From: Nematostella vectensis
Taxonomy: Eukaryota; Cnidaria; Anthozoa; Actiniaria; Edwardsiidae
DNA: 64,000 bases
Direction: 5' to 3'
Assembly (NCBI RefSeq): GCF_932526225.1
Contig: NC_064042.1
Location: 7,185,540 to 7,249,539, forward strand
The notes under the pieces were generated by a model. It was not told where the DNA came from and did no database searches. It saw only the letters and a list, made by a program, of their open reading frames with translations. The position numbers were made by a program, and so were the translations under genes. Positions 22,701 to 30,990 of the stretch are shown here, piece by piece. The number at the start of each line of letters is the position of its first letter. Within the stretch, counting starts at the first letter, position 1.

Positions 22701-25700
22701 ATGTACACAGATCTTATCAACACATAGTATAGGAGACATATCCTATATCTACAGAGCTGAGCAGCAACACAGTTTCCTAAGGGTTACTTTCGCTGGATGA
22801 GCTTTCCTAACCTTCCCCTCTGTTAAATGACAGATTGGGCTATGTATATAAGCAGCAATATATAGTGTATCCTTTGTGTTCCAATTTTCACACTCGTATA
22901 AAAAGGTTTGCTAGTCAGTGTAAGCATAATCGAAAAACTATTCAGTAGGATAGATAATATGCGGCTACCATGCAAGCGAGGAGAATTGTTTTCGTACCTG
23001 GTCCAGAAGTGTTGCTGCAGAAAAGCACTACGTCGTTGCTATGGTTACAGCTATGGACACCCCACCCATCGTGAGGGCAATCGGCCAATGAGGACTCGTT
23101 ACCGCGACACTTGACGCTCTGTAGCCAAATGGGCCCACTTTCGGTGAAATGCGAGTTCACCACTCCAGACATGCGCACGTACTTGTAACCCAGCATTCTA
23201 CACGCGACTTGCGCGCTCTCTTGGCCCCAGTCCTTAGCGCACACTGTGCCCCAGTTCCCCTCGTATTCCACTTCAAGGCGACCCACGTATTTGTAGGACG
23301 TGCCGGCAAGGCGGACCTGTATAACTGGAAGCGATGGAGGGGTCTTAGCGAGAATGAATATTATCTATAAACATGTAGTTTATTTTCTTCGATTCAAATC
23401 TATTTTCTGTTAAGTGGTCGCTCCAGTGTAGATGACGATGGTGGGAAGGATTGTGAAGAGGACTATTTACATCCAAGGTTATTCCAACATGACAGCATTT
23501 ATAATGGGTAACATGACATCATTCTTGTGCAATATGATGTCATACCTGGTATGTGTGAGCAGAACACCCCTACGTCTTCCTTGTGATGGCAGTCGGTTTT
23601 CGCCGCACCCACATACGGGCAATCAAACACGGACTTTTCACTTCCGGTACAGGCGAGCTCGTCCATGTTGATGGGCCCTGATCCCGGGAGGAGACCCCCT
23701 ACATTGAACCTGTCACGCAACATGAGGTAACGGTATCCTAGCATACGGCAGATGACCTGGGAAAGAACATATGTGTGAGATGGCGTGACAATATTCACAA
23801 CATACCGCAACAGAAGCGGCAGAAGAAGTGATGCACTTTTTCGTTAATATTACTTACCGTGGCATCTTTAGCATCGAAATTGTCGTCACAGATTGTTCCC
23901 CACGCGTTATTGATGAAGACCTCAACTCGGCCAGCAGCTTTTGTTCCGAACTTTTCGCTTTCTGCTAAACGAACTGTCGAAAAAAAAATTCGACAATGAT
24001 TGAAAAATTGGACAGGAAACAACCGAAGCCCCCTGCAGCTTAGATTTAGTTTCTTTTAGATACTATCAAGTCTAAGATTTTTTGGACTTTATGATATGCG
24101 TGACAGATACAAAATTGTGTGACGCACTTACCCATCAGGTCAGTGTCGTTAACACAGTGAATCCCTACATCCATTGCGTGAGTACAGCTTGTCACATTCC
24201 ACCCGTTATGGCGGCACTCAGAAAGCGACTTCTCCGTACCATTACACCGCACATTATCCATCCAAATCGTACCACTACCAGGAATAGAACCACCAACCGA
24301 ACCAAAAGTACGAGCGTATCGGTAGCCTAACATGCGACATACAACAATTGCATCCTTGTAGTCCCAGTTATTAGCGCAGACGGTCCCCCAGACACCATTG
24401 CGCTTGACCTCAAGTCGACCGAACGAAGGATGATTGGCGCCTATCAGCTGTATTTCGAAGGACTCTGAAAAGTGGACACTTTTTAGATGAAGGCGAACCT
24501 GAACGGAGTTGTTTCAAAAGAAGAAAAGGTTACAAAGTTAAAAATCACGGAAGGAGGGAGTTTTGTAGAGAAAAAAACATTGAACCCAAAACAATCCCAG
24601 AATCACCATTTCAGCCCGTAAGATGACCTTACTGAAACAGCAAAGTGCAGACGTGATGTGATTAAACTATACTCAGGCCCGTACCCAGGATTTTTCTCGG
24701 GGGGATGCGAAATCCGAAAAAAAGGACCTAATTTTTCCGAGGGGGGGGGGGAGGGGGGGCGAGGGAGTTCTCTGATTAAAATCTAGCCACCTCCGAAAGA
24801 TTTTTTTTATGGCTTTGCAGTATCTCCACGGGATGTTTATTGTCGGATTTGGCTTTATACCAGAGTGATCTAGCTTATGATGTCTATAGCACGTCTATTG
24901 AGAACCAAAAGTGAACTTTCGGCCGTTGTATGGGGAGGGGGGCGTTCACACCCCTGCACCCCCCCTGGGTACGAGCCTGATACTTACCAGGAGTTGGAGA
25001 TGGAGTGATTGGATTTTCGCACCATACCCCCACGTCCATGGTATGATTACAGCTGGACACGTTCCACCCGCCATGCCGGCAATCTGCCAAGGAACTCTCT
25101 GTACCATTACACTGCACGTTATCCAGCCAGATAGCACCATGACCAGGAATTGAGACCCCGACAGAGCCCGTCTGTTTGACCTGTTGAAAGTTCAACATAC
25201 GACACACGACCACAGCGTCATTGTTGTCCCATTTGTTGACGCACACCGTTCCCCAGTCCCCGCCACTTTTCCTGACTTCCAGTCGACCAAACGAAGGATG
25301 GTCAACGCCGGTGAGACGAACGAAGATGGGTTCTGAAAGACAAAAGAATTCGTGAGGATCGCTCGGCAACATGTGACTACATAACTACAAAGACTAAACT
25401 ACAACCTCCACATCACAGCTCATAATAAGTATCAAAGCTGTTATAGCAGGCGTCGAAATGTTGGGGAAGGGGGTACGATACATAAACATGAAGAAAACAT
25501 AGGAGGGGCACAGCCATGCCCCTACAGGTCACTTGCTTATATATATATATTTTTTGCTATGGCACTGCATGTAAGGGATATCAAAAGCACATGCAACAGA
25601 CAGGTGGGGGGTTAACAACTACAAGTATAATTTAGTTTTGTGATAGTGTGAGCCAATAAGTGACCAATTAGGTTTTCCTTAGGTGAAGATACAGCGAGAA

Positions 25701-28168
25701 GATCTAGATATGTAATGCAATCCAATCCTGATAACTGATAACAGACATCAAAATATAATTTCCTGGCTTTTTATACATTTCTGTATTTTCTACCACTTAA
25801 ACTCTGGATAACTAGCACTAATTTTGTTTATCCTTAAGGACTTGATTAGTAGGACTTGATTGCTCTTTAAAGGATGAAGTGGGTGTCAGGTAGTACTAGC
25901 TGTTATAAATGATGAATGTGCAATGGTTGATGTAGGTGCTGTGAGTGTCTGTGAGTGGCTTAGTATCCTGTACCTGGTGGTGGAGATGTTGTAGGTCCCA
26001 CGGAAGATGTAGGTGCCAGAGATGACGTAGGGGCTAAAGATGATGTAGGTGCTATGGAAGTATGTGCCATTGATGATCTTGTTGCTGAAGTTGGAATTGT
26101 TGTTGTAGGTTCCAGCAAGGAGGTAGGCACAACTTTTGTAAATGATGTAGGTAGTTCTGTAGTTGATGTAGGTGCTATGGTTGTTGTAGGTGCTTTGGTT
26201 GTTGTAGGTGGCTCCAAGCCATAACATGTGACCCCTGCATCCATACTATGATCACATTTATGCTTTCCCCATCCATTATGTGAACACTCTGCTAAAGATG
26301 CCTCTGTCCCTTGGCACTGCAGGCCACTGAGCCAGATAGGGCCCTGCCCTCTGCCACAGTTGCCCTGACACGACGAGAGTGAGGCTCCTTTGTAACCCAG
26401 CATTTGACAAGTGACCATGGCGGCCTTTAGGCCCCAGCCTTCTGTACAGACTGTGCCCCAGTACCCATTGTGAAGAACTTCAACACGGCCAGTGCCTGAG
26501 ACACTACTACCCACTAGTCGAACAGATAACGGCGGGTCTAATTAGAAACATATCACTGTTAGTGAGGACAAAGGCAGAGAAATACACAAGGCAGACACAG
26601 ACAGACACTAGATAAAAAGGCAAAGTAAGACAGATGTACAGTTGGACCGACAGACAGATGACGGCCAGACAAAAGGGGAGATGGATATACATATACACCA
26701 AAGCAGATGGACAAAAAGACAGCTTACCCTTCACATTTGGCAGTAATATGCTTGCGGGTGCAGCAAATGCACTAAAAAGTCTGCATCTAAATCGTGTTTC
26801 TGAGAAAACACTTGTATTTGTCAACAAAATCTTAAAACCCTCGCCATCCAATAATTTCACGCCTTCGGCAGAGGATGCTAGCTGGTAACGATTGTCATGA
26901 GGCTGTTTTAAACCAACAGATATCCACTCATCACTATACAGATATTTCTCTCGTTCTAACATCAGCAGAGAGTATTTATCAGCTATCTTCTGCTCAGCAG
27001 GGGAGAGTGTGTAAGTCCAGTGGAGAGTAATATTATCTCCTGGAAGGGCTTGACTAGGTTGGTATTCAGAGACCCATTGAAAACCAGAAACTGCAACAAA
27101 ACATAAAATATGAGAAGGATATTAAGGTGACTTAGGCTCAGTTCTAGAGTTTTTTTTAACGATTGTTAACAGATGACGGAAAAACTTTGTTAAACAAGTG
27201 TTTTTTGGGGCTCCATAACTATGCTGACGAAAGGTGTCGCCCGAGGCCCTTCCATTTTGCAGATGTTTTTGTATATCGTTATGACAGTTCTCAAAGTTTC
27301 TCTCACAATGCGGAAGATAAAACAATTCGGTATTATTAGGCAAAAGCGCGCAGCACCTCGCGTGAAATGTATTATAGTGAACAACAATTATAAAGATTAT
27401 GCGTAATTTCCGGCGAGGAGCTATTTATTCAAGGCACACAAAAGATAACCATTTTAAAAGAGAATGTAAACAAACTTGAGAACGACAAAATAATTTCATG
27501 TAGAGTGAGAAAAATTCCATAATTTACATATTTTCGAGTAAGTCATTCATGACGGCGCGACAATTTTGTCAGTAACTTTATTATCAACAACTTCTAACTT
27601 ACAAAACGAAATATACATCAATGTTACAAGCTGTTCAAAGAAGAGTACAATATTTTTTAAGTCTATCTTAAAAAGCAGGGAGGGATTTTATATCATGCCT
27701 AGCAGAAGTCTCTTGTTATTGAAGAATGATTAATCGCAGCTTGAAAAGTTTCGTATCTTTATCGGCATCACTTTTCATTGATTTGCTATTTCGGCAAAGT
27801 TTTGTTTACCGCTTTTAATGTCATCTGCTCTTGAATGTAGTTTCTATACCCGGAAGGCTCTAAAACGTTTGCCCTGTGAAACTAATAAAGATGCCTCTCG
27901 TTTGAAGACAAAATATCTTGGTCGTAAACAACTTTGATTGAAGTGCGATAAATAGGTCCGTCAACCAAGATTGTCCAGTCTTAGTTTTAGACACACTTTG
28001 GTAGAGTTTACAGCCGAAATCATACCCACAATGTTATGGCGGCATTTCTGACTACTCTAGATTCGATCAGTCAATAACGGGAGACGTAATGTACTCACCT
28101 AAATGGCACCATAAAACGGCTGTCAGCACGATGATCGTATAGCGAGCAAATTCTAGGTTACTAGACAT
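12664..28168 (-). CDS. Secreted SRCR-MAM-Ig mosaic serine protease (22 exons, 2026 aa)
   Basis: Exons on the minus strand, in order: 28099-28168, 26728-27090, 25974-26537, 24988-25332, 24132-24464, 23858-23973, 23546-23756, 22998-23324, 22251-22583, 21479-21811, 21013-21150, 20698-20933, 20242-20344, 19587-19841, 17979-18233, 17053-17313, 16394-16651, 16016-16282, 15512-15784, 14348-14614, 13468-13710, 12664-13193. Nearly all introns are phase 1, and the total is 6081 nt. Domains are signal peptide, Ig-like, SRCR1 plus Thr/Ser stalk, SRCR2-7, MAM, Ig1-7 and a chymotrypsin-fold protease. No transmembrane segment follows the signal peptide, so a secreted protein of mucosal, matrix or immune type is inferred. 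I know of no named protein with exactly this order. Confidence 0.85.
13215..13440. repeat. GAT/GGT microsatellite filling the last protease intron
   Basis: The 274-bp intron between the two protease exons is mostly (GATGAT/GGTGAT)n. It lacks minus-strand stops, so an open frame runs from the intron into the exon. That His/Ser-rich extension is not part of the protein. Confidence 0.85.
13711..13850. repeat. Degenerate tandem copies of the protease exon 5' end
   Basis: Starting inside the exon (GACGATCGGCCGAATGC) and crossing its acceptor, a unit of about 65-70 bp recurs twice more in decayed form (GACGATCGGCCGCAACG; CGTCCGAAAGCCGCATGGAC), each followed by CTAAA and a TGATCGGATAAAG-like block. 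Confidence 0.7.
13985..14347. repeat. 57-bp minisatellite seeded at the Ig7 exon donor
   Basis: Six to seven units containing CACACTTACCGGTGAGCTTA-AGGGTAAGGA; on the minus strand this is the end of the Ig7 exon plus CCG|GTAAGTGTG. The real donor is the unit at 14341-14360. The period is 57 bp. Confidence 0.9.
14348..19841 (-). CDS. Seven immunoglobulin domains (one exon each)
   Basis: Exons 19587-19841, 17979-18233, 17053-17313, 16394-16651, 16016-16282, 15512-15784 and 14348-14614 each encode one symmetric phase 1-1 Ig domain. All have the two Ig cysteines and a D/E-x-G/A-x-Y-x-C type strand F (for example [33 protein letters not shown]). Ig5 ([13 protein letters not shown]) and Ig7 ([13 protein letters not shown]) are close relatives, and Ig4 and Ig6 share FCNAT. 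This points to duplication of a two-domain unit. Confidence 0.9.
14615..15511. other. Intron between Ig6 and Ig7, no features
   Basis: AT-rich DNA with imperfect AATAAT runs near 14660-14820. I see no gene or clear repeat boundary. Confidence 0.5.
17396..17978. repeat. 49-bp minisatellite made of the Ig2 exon end and its splice donor
   Basis: About 12 copies of a 49-bp unit (CATACACGCTCAGCGTGTTT-...GCCGTATTCACTCAC). On the minus strand each reads as the last codons of the Ig2 exon (NTLSV region) followed by GTATG|GTGAGTGAATACGG, so each carries an apparently intact 5' splice site. The array fills nearly the whole 665-bp intron. Confidence 0.93.
18330..19545. repeat. 19-bp minisatellite filling the Ig1-Ig2 intron
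   Basis: More than 60 copies of TATATGTACTGCACGTTGG with variants, organised in a higher-order pattern (blocks of several hundred bp recur, compare 18490-18800 with 18910-19210). It has no stops in several frames on both strands, so the very long predicted peptides are artefacts. Confidence 0.95.
19862..20235. repeat. Minisatellite filling the MAM-Ig1 intron
   Basis: Units of GTCAGTCGGTCTGTTCGTCA-ATTC with 12-24-bp variants occupy almost the entire 400-bp intron, from about 20 bp after one splice site to within 10 bp of the other. Confidence 0.92.
20242..21150 (-). CDS. MAM domain (three exons)
   Basis: Exons 21013-21150, 20698-20933 and 20242-20344 (residues about 999-1157). The sequence starts [15 protein letters not shown] with FDWVRK. 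It continues with [26 protein letters not shown] and VGSLRV, and closes with [18 protein letters not shown] and a final Cys, the order expected for a MAM adhesion domain. I chose the CAG|ACGGCGG acceptor because it restores phase 1. Confidence 0.9.
20400..20640. repeat. Degenerate 20-21-bp tandem repeat (CGAGCACATCACGATACCAAC)
   Basis: Ten or so variants of ACCAACCGAGCACATCACGA occupy the intron between the second and third MAM exons. Confidence 0.75.
21479..26537 (-). CDS. Seven scavenger-receptor cysteine-rich (SRCR) domains
   Basis: SRCR1 25974-26537, SRCR2 24988-25332, SRCR3 24132-24464, SRCR4 23858-23973 plus 23546-23756, SRCR5 22998-23324, SRCR6 22251-22583, SRCR7 21479-21811. Each has the group pattern VRL-G....GRVEV....WGTVC...W....A.V.CRMLGY, a D-(V/E)-x-C-x-GxExSL block and a GWGxHxC..(x)DVGVxC end. 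SRCR4 alone is split by an intron (phase 0, just before [10 protein letters not shown]). Such domains bind polyanions and microbial or host ligands in known proteins. The ligand here is unknown. Confidence 0.93.
22515..22735. repeat. Direct duplication of the SRCR6 exon 5' end
   Basis: A block of about 110 bp (TATGAAACACCTCCACACGG through TACACAGATCT-ATCAACA) occurs first at the exon/acceptor and again, nearly identical, at 22630-22735 in the upstream intron, so a second SRCR acceptor with 60 nt of exon is present. Confidence 0.88.
24673..24980. mobile_element. Inverted-terminal element abutting a splice donor
   Basis: Ends are TCAGGCCCGTACCCAGG and CCTGGGTACGAGCCTGA. The interior contains G-tracts and blocks shared with 5028-5420. 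Its right end lies 5 bp from the GT of the SRCR2 exon donor (24986-24987). Confidence 0.75.
25333..25973. other. Intron between SRCR1 and SRCR2
   Basis: AT-rich, with a partial G/C-tract element fragment near 25478-25550 (GGAGGGGCACAGCCATGCCC) and an AT dinucleotide run. No gene is seen. Confidence 0.5.
25974..26220 (-). CDS. Thr/Ser/Pro-rich mucin-like stalk after SRCR1
   Basis: Within the SRCR1 exon, after the last SRCR Cys, about 80 residues are built from TTTxAPTS / SSLAPTS-like units, ending TTSPPP at the donor. It is a likely O-glycosylated spacer. The underlying DNA is a short tandem repeat (GATGTAGGTGCT-type on the plus strand), so its length may vary between alleles. Confidence 0.8.
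26728..27090 (-). CDS. N-terminal Ig-like domain of the mosaic protease
   Basis: One 363-nt phase 1-1 exon, residues about 24-144. It begins [19 protein letters not shown] and carries only one of the usual Ig cysteines (TRFRCRLF). The B-strand position reads ITLHWTY, with Trp in place of Cys. It resembles the first domain of the neighbouring Ig membrane protein, which also starts GFQW. The Ig assignment is inferred, not certain. Confidence 0.6.
28099..28168 (-). CDS. Signal-peptide exon of the mosaic protease
   Basis: ATG at 28166-28168 opens [23 protein letters not shown], a typical signal peptide. The donor is G|GTGAGT in phase 1, matching the phase-1 acceptor of the next exon about 1 kb downstream. 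The intron between them holds no other supported coding sequence. Confidence 0.85.
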
Positions 28169-29761
28169 GTTTTGGCAAGCGAACAGTTTTACAGTTCGTA
28201 AATTGTGTCACGAAGTTCACTAGCTATCGTATGTGACTCTAATTATAGGCCATCCATCATTTCATTGCAATTACTTGCATACAATACGTGACGTCATAAT
28301 ATTCAGACATGACCGCTTTCATCACGTGTGATTCAAAGGGAGGGGAAGGGAAGGAATGAATGACAACGCTTATGCCACAAATAGCAACAATTATTGGTAA
28401 ATATGTCTAGACATTCACCCGCTTCTACTATTTTCTAATTGTCTGTTTACACTTGACACACAAGTCGCGACTAAATTATTATGCTTGACTTAAGCAGTTT
28501 GAAAGGTTTATACTGTTTTTAATTTTAATTGAAGACTGGCCTATTATATTCTAAGAGCATGGAGATGGAAAATGATGTTATTGCTTATTGTTATAGCTAT
28601 AGGCTATGTGGGTTGCCGCACTTCAAGCTGGAATTGCGGGAATGGACTAAAGGGAATGTAGACTGTTATTTTTTTATCAGTGAAAAGTCTACAATTTTAA
28701 TTAATTAGATGATGGTTCACCAAAAACTGGTACCAGTTTGGTAAGCCATACTCATCACTCTGGTTAACGAACACTACTATTTGGGTATTTTGATTAATTC
28801 CTAATTATTCAGAGATATTTTTGCGACTATTCAAGATGATTTGACGGTACGCGGTCATTCGCTAGAATCCTTGAATATAGTTTTTAGGTAAATACACCAC
28901 AGCATATCTAAATGATCAACATGAGAAAATGTAAGATATTATGCTAAATGGATGCCCACTGGCTGAGCTGCCTATCTTTTTGCAGTAGTTTTACTTGTCA
29001 CGCTCCTAAAATACAATGTGTATGGAGGGCGGTGGAAAAAAACTGGGGAGGGGGTTCTTTAGATCGGTGGGAATAAAATCGGTGTGCGCTCTTTAAATTC
29101 GAAAACGCTCCTGGAACCCTGGCGTGTAGATAGGACTTGTTTGGCTAGGATTATCATTTCTTTGGCGGCCGAGGTGTGTTGAGCCTCCCCTCCCTCCAAT
29201 TTCTCATTAACGAGACGTACCACTATAGAAAACCTGATGGAAAGATAAAAAGCGTAAAATTTTTATTTCGCCATTTTTATGTACAAACTATAAATAATGG
29301 TGGTAGTAATTAAAAAAACCCTGTCTACACATATTGTAAAAAATATTTATATTCTTGCTTTCACTTCCTTGCCTAGAGAATAGTTCCCCCTCTCCCTTCC
29401 ATAGAGCGAGGGAGGCGTTGTGAATGATATAATACTAAAGAAAATATATCATTATAATGATTTTGCGACTTTAAGTGGCCGAAGTAGATGCAACCGGTCC
29501 TCCCACCTACACCAACCCATGGACGCTCATGTATGCACTCTCTCGAAAACTCCTCTCTCCTTTTTTAGCTTTGCTTTGAAAAGTAAAACAAAATAGTTTG
29601 TGACTTCTGGTCTAATTGCGAAGCTGTGAGAGCTGCGTGCAAATAGAACATTGTGGCGTCTTTAAAAATGTCAAACGTCTTAACAAAAAAATTATTAAAA
29701 AAAAGAATTCTGTAATTTTGAATCAACACGTTCGTGTCGCCATTAAAATGTTTGAATCCCG
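28169..29761. other. Intergenic region upstream of the mosaic protease
   Basis: No gene found. It holds the probable promoter (CRE at 28289-28296), AT-rich DNA and a few G-rich stretches near 28325-28350 and 29029-29055. The transcription start is not identifiable by eye. Confidence 0.5.
28289..28296. promoter_or_regulatory. Consensus CRE (TGACGTCA) near the protease start codon
   Basis: A perfect palindromic CREB/ATF site lies 121 bp upstream of the protease ATG, in a position compatible with a proximal promoter. Function is inferred from motif and position only. Confidence 0.5.
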
Positions 29762-30116
29762 TGACGTCACATCTGTGTTTGGAGGGAATATCTGTTTCAA
29801 AGATTATGGTGACGTCATATCTGTTTGGTAGGCATTGTGACGTCATATCTGTGTTTCGAGGGCATAGTGACGTCATATCTGTCTTTGCAGGGCATGGTGA
29901 CGTCATTGTGCGTTCTGGGCCATGTTGGCGCTATACCATTGTCAAGGCATAGTGACGTCATATATGAAACAGTGACATCATATGGAATAAAACACGTGTT
30001 CAACACGCTCGTTGCGCCATGACATGTTTTCAACTCAATGTGATCTCTGTGTGTTTCGAGGTCATAGTGACGTCATGGTAACGTTATGAATTTAACACGA
30101 AGACAAGGTGACGTCA
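29762..30116. repeat. Array of eight perfect CRE palindromes in a tandem repeat
   Basis: TGACGTCA occurs at 29762, 29810, 29838, 29868, 29898, 29953, 30068 and 30109, mostly inside diverged 30-bp units (GGCATAGTGACGTCATATCT-GTGTTTCGAG). Two degraded sites (TGACATCA near 29973; AACGTCATA near 30132) also occur. It lies between the 3' end of the Ig membrane-protein gene and the protease promoter. Confidence 0.9.
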
Positions 30117-30143
30117 TTTATGTGTCAGGAGGGTATAAGAACG

Positions 30144-30990
30144 TCATAACTGGGTGACACGTGGTGTGCCGAGGTCGCAATTCTGCAGGCTGAGGGTGCT
30201 AGATAACCTGCATCTGCCAGTGATGTACTGGCTGTCGTTCTGAAATGAAACGATTAGGAGTTAGATCGAAACATTTCCATGCCTGGTGGCTATTGTACTC
30301 ATTCTCCTGCGCCGTAGCAGGGGGTGGGGCAGTTGGGGCATGTGCCCCCCAATATTTTCAAAAATTATAAGGAAATGACCAGTAGGGGCGTGGCTGTGCC
30401 CCCCCCCAATATTTTCAAAAATTATAACGAAATGACCAGTAGGGGCGTGGCTGTGTCCCACCCCCCCCCCCCAATCTTACGTGGCCTGCTACGGCTCTGC
30501 ATCTATAGGATGGGGAGCTTGTGACTTACCACGACTTCAAGTGATTGGCTGCTATACATTCCAGGGCCGACATAAGACTCAGCGGCATCCACTTGCATGC
30601 TGAAATAAAACATCTTTATTTAGTATTTGAAACACGGAGCTTTGCTATTACTCACTGCACTTATAGTACTTACACTACTGGCTTGTTGGTCCTCATACGG
30701 CATTTGGTCTCTGCACTTTCTTCTATAACGACAATTACAGAGAAAAGTCAAAGGCACGGTATCACAAAAAATAATCAACAGTGGATGACCCTTCCAAAAT
30801 GCAAAGCTTATATGGGCTCGTAAAGAAATCTTTAGGAATCAATATATTACTTATATACCTGTTGGCTTTTTGTTGTGGCATATGATGGTGATGAGGATGA
30901 TGATGATGATTAACAGCGCTCCACCAATTGCTGCTGCTGCGGCGATGTACTCTATACTCAGGGGGGAGCTGGGCTCACTTGGGCGGGGAG
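30144..30990 (-). CDS. Transmembrane helix and cytoplasmic tail exons
   Basis: Exon 30859-30990 encodes IEYIAAAAAIGGALLIIIII-LITII followed by CHNKKPT, a clear membrane helix with a basic stop-transfer. The Ile run comes from an ATC trinucleotide repeat. Exons 30674-30722, 30530-30599 and 30144-30239 give about 75 further cytoplasmic residues ending TPRVTQL. Confidence 0.8.
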
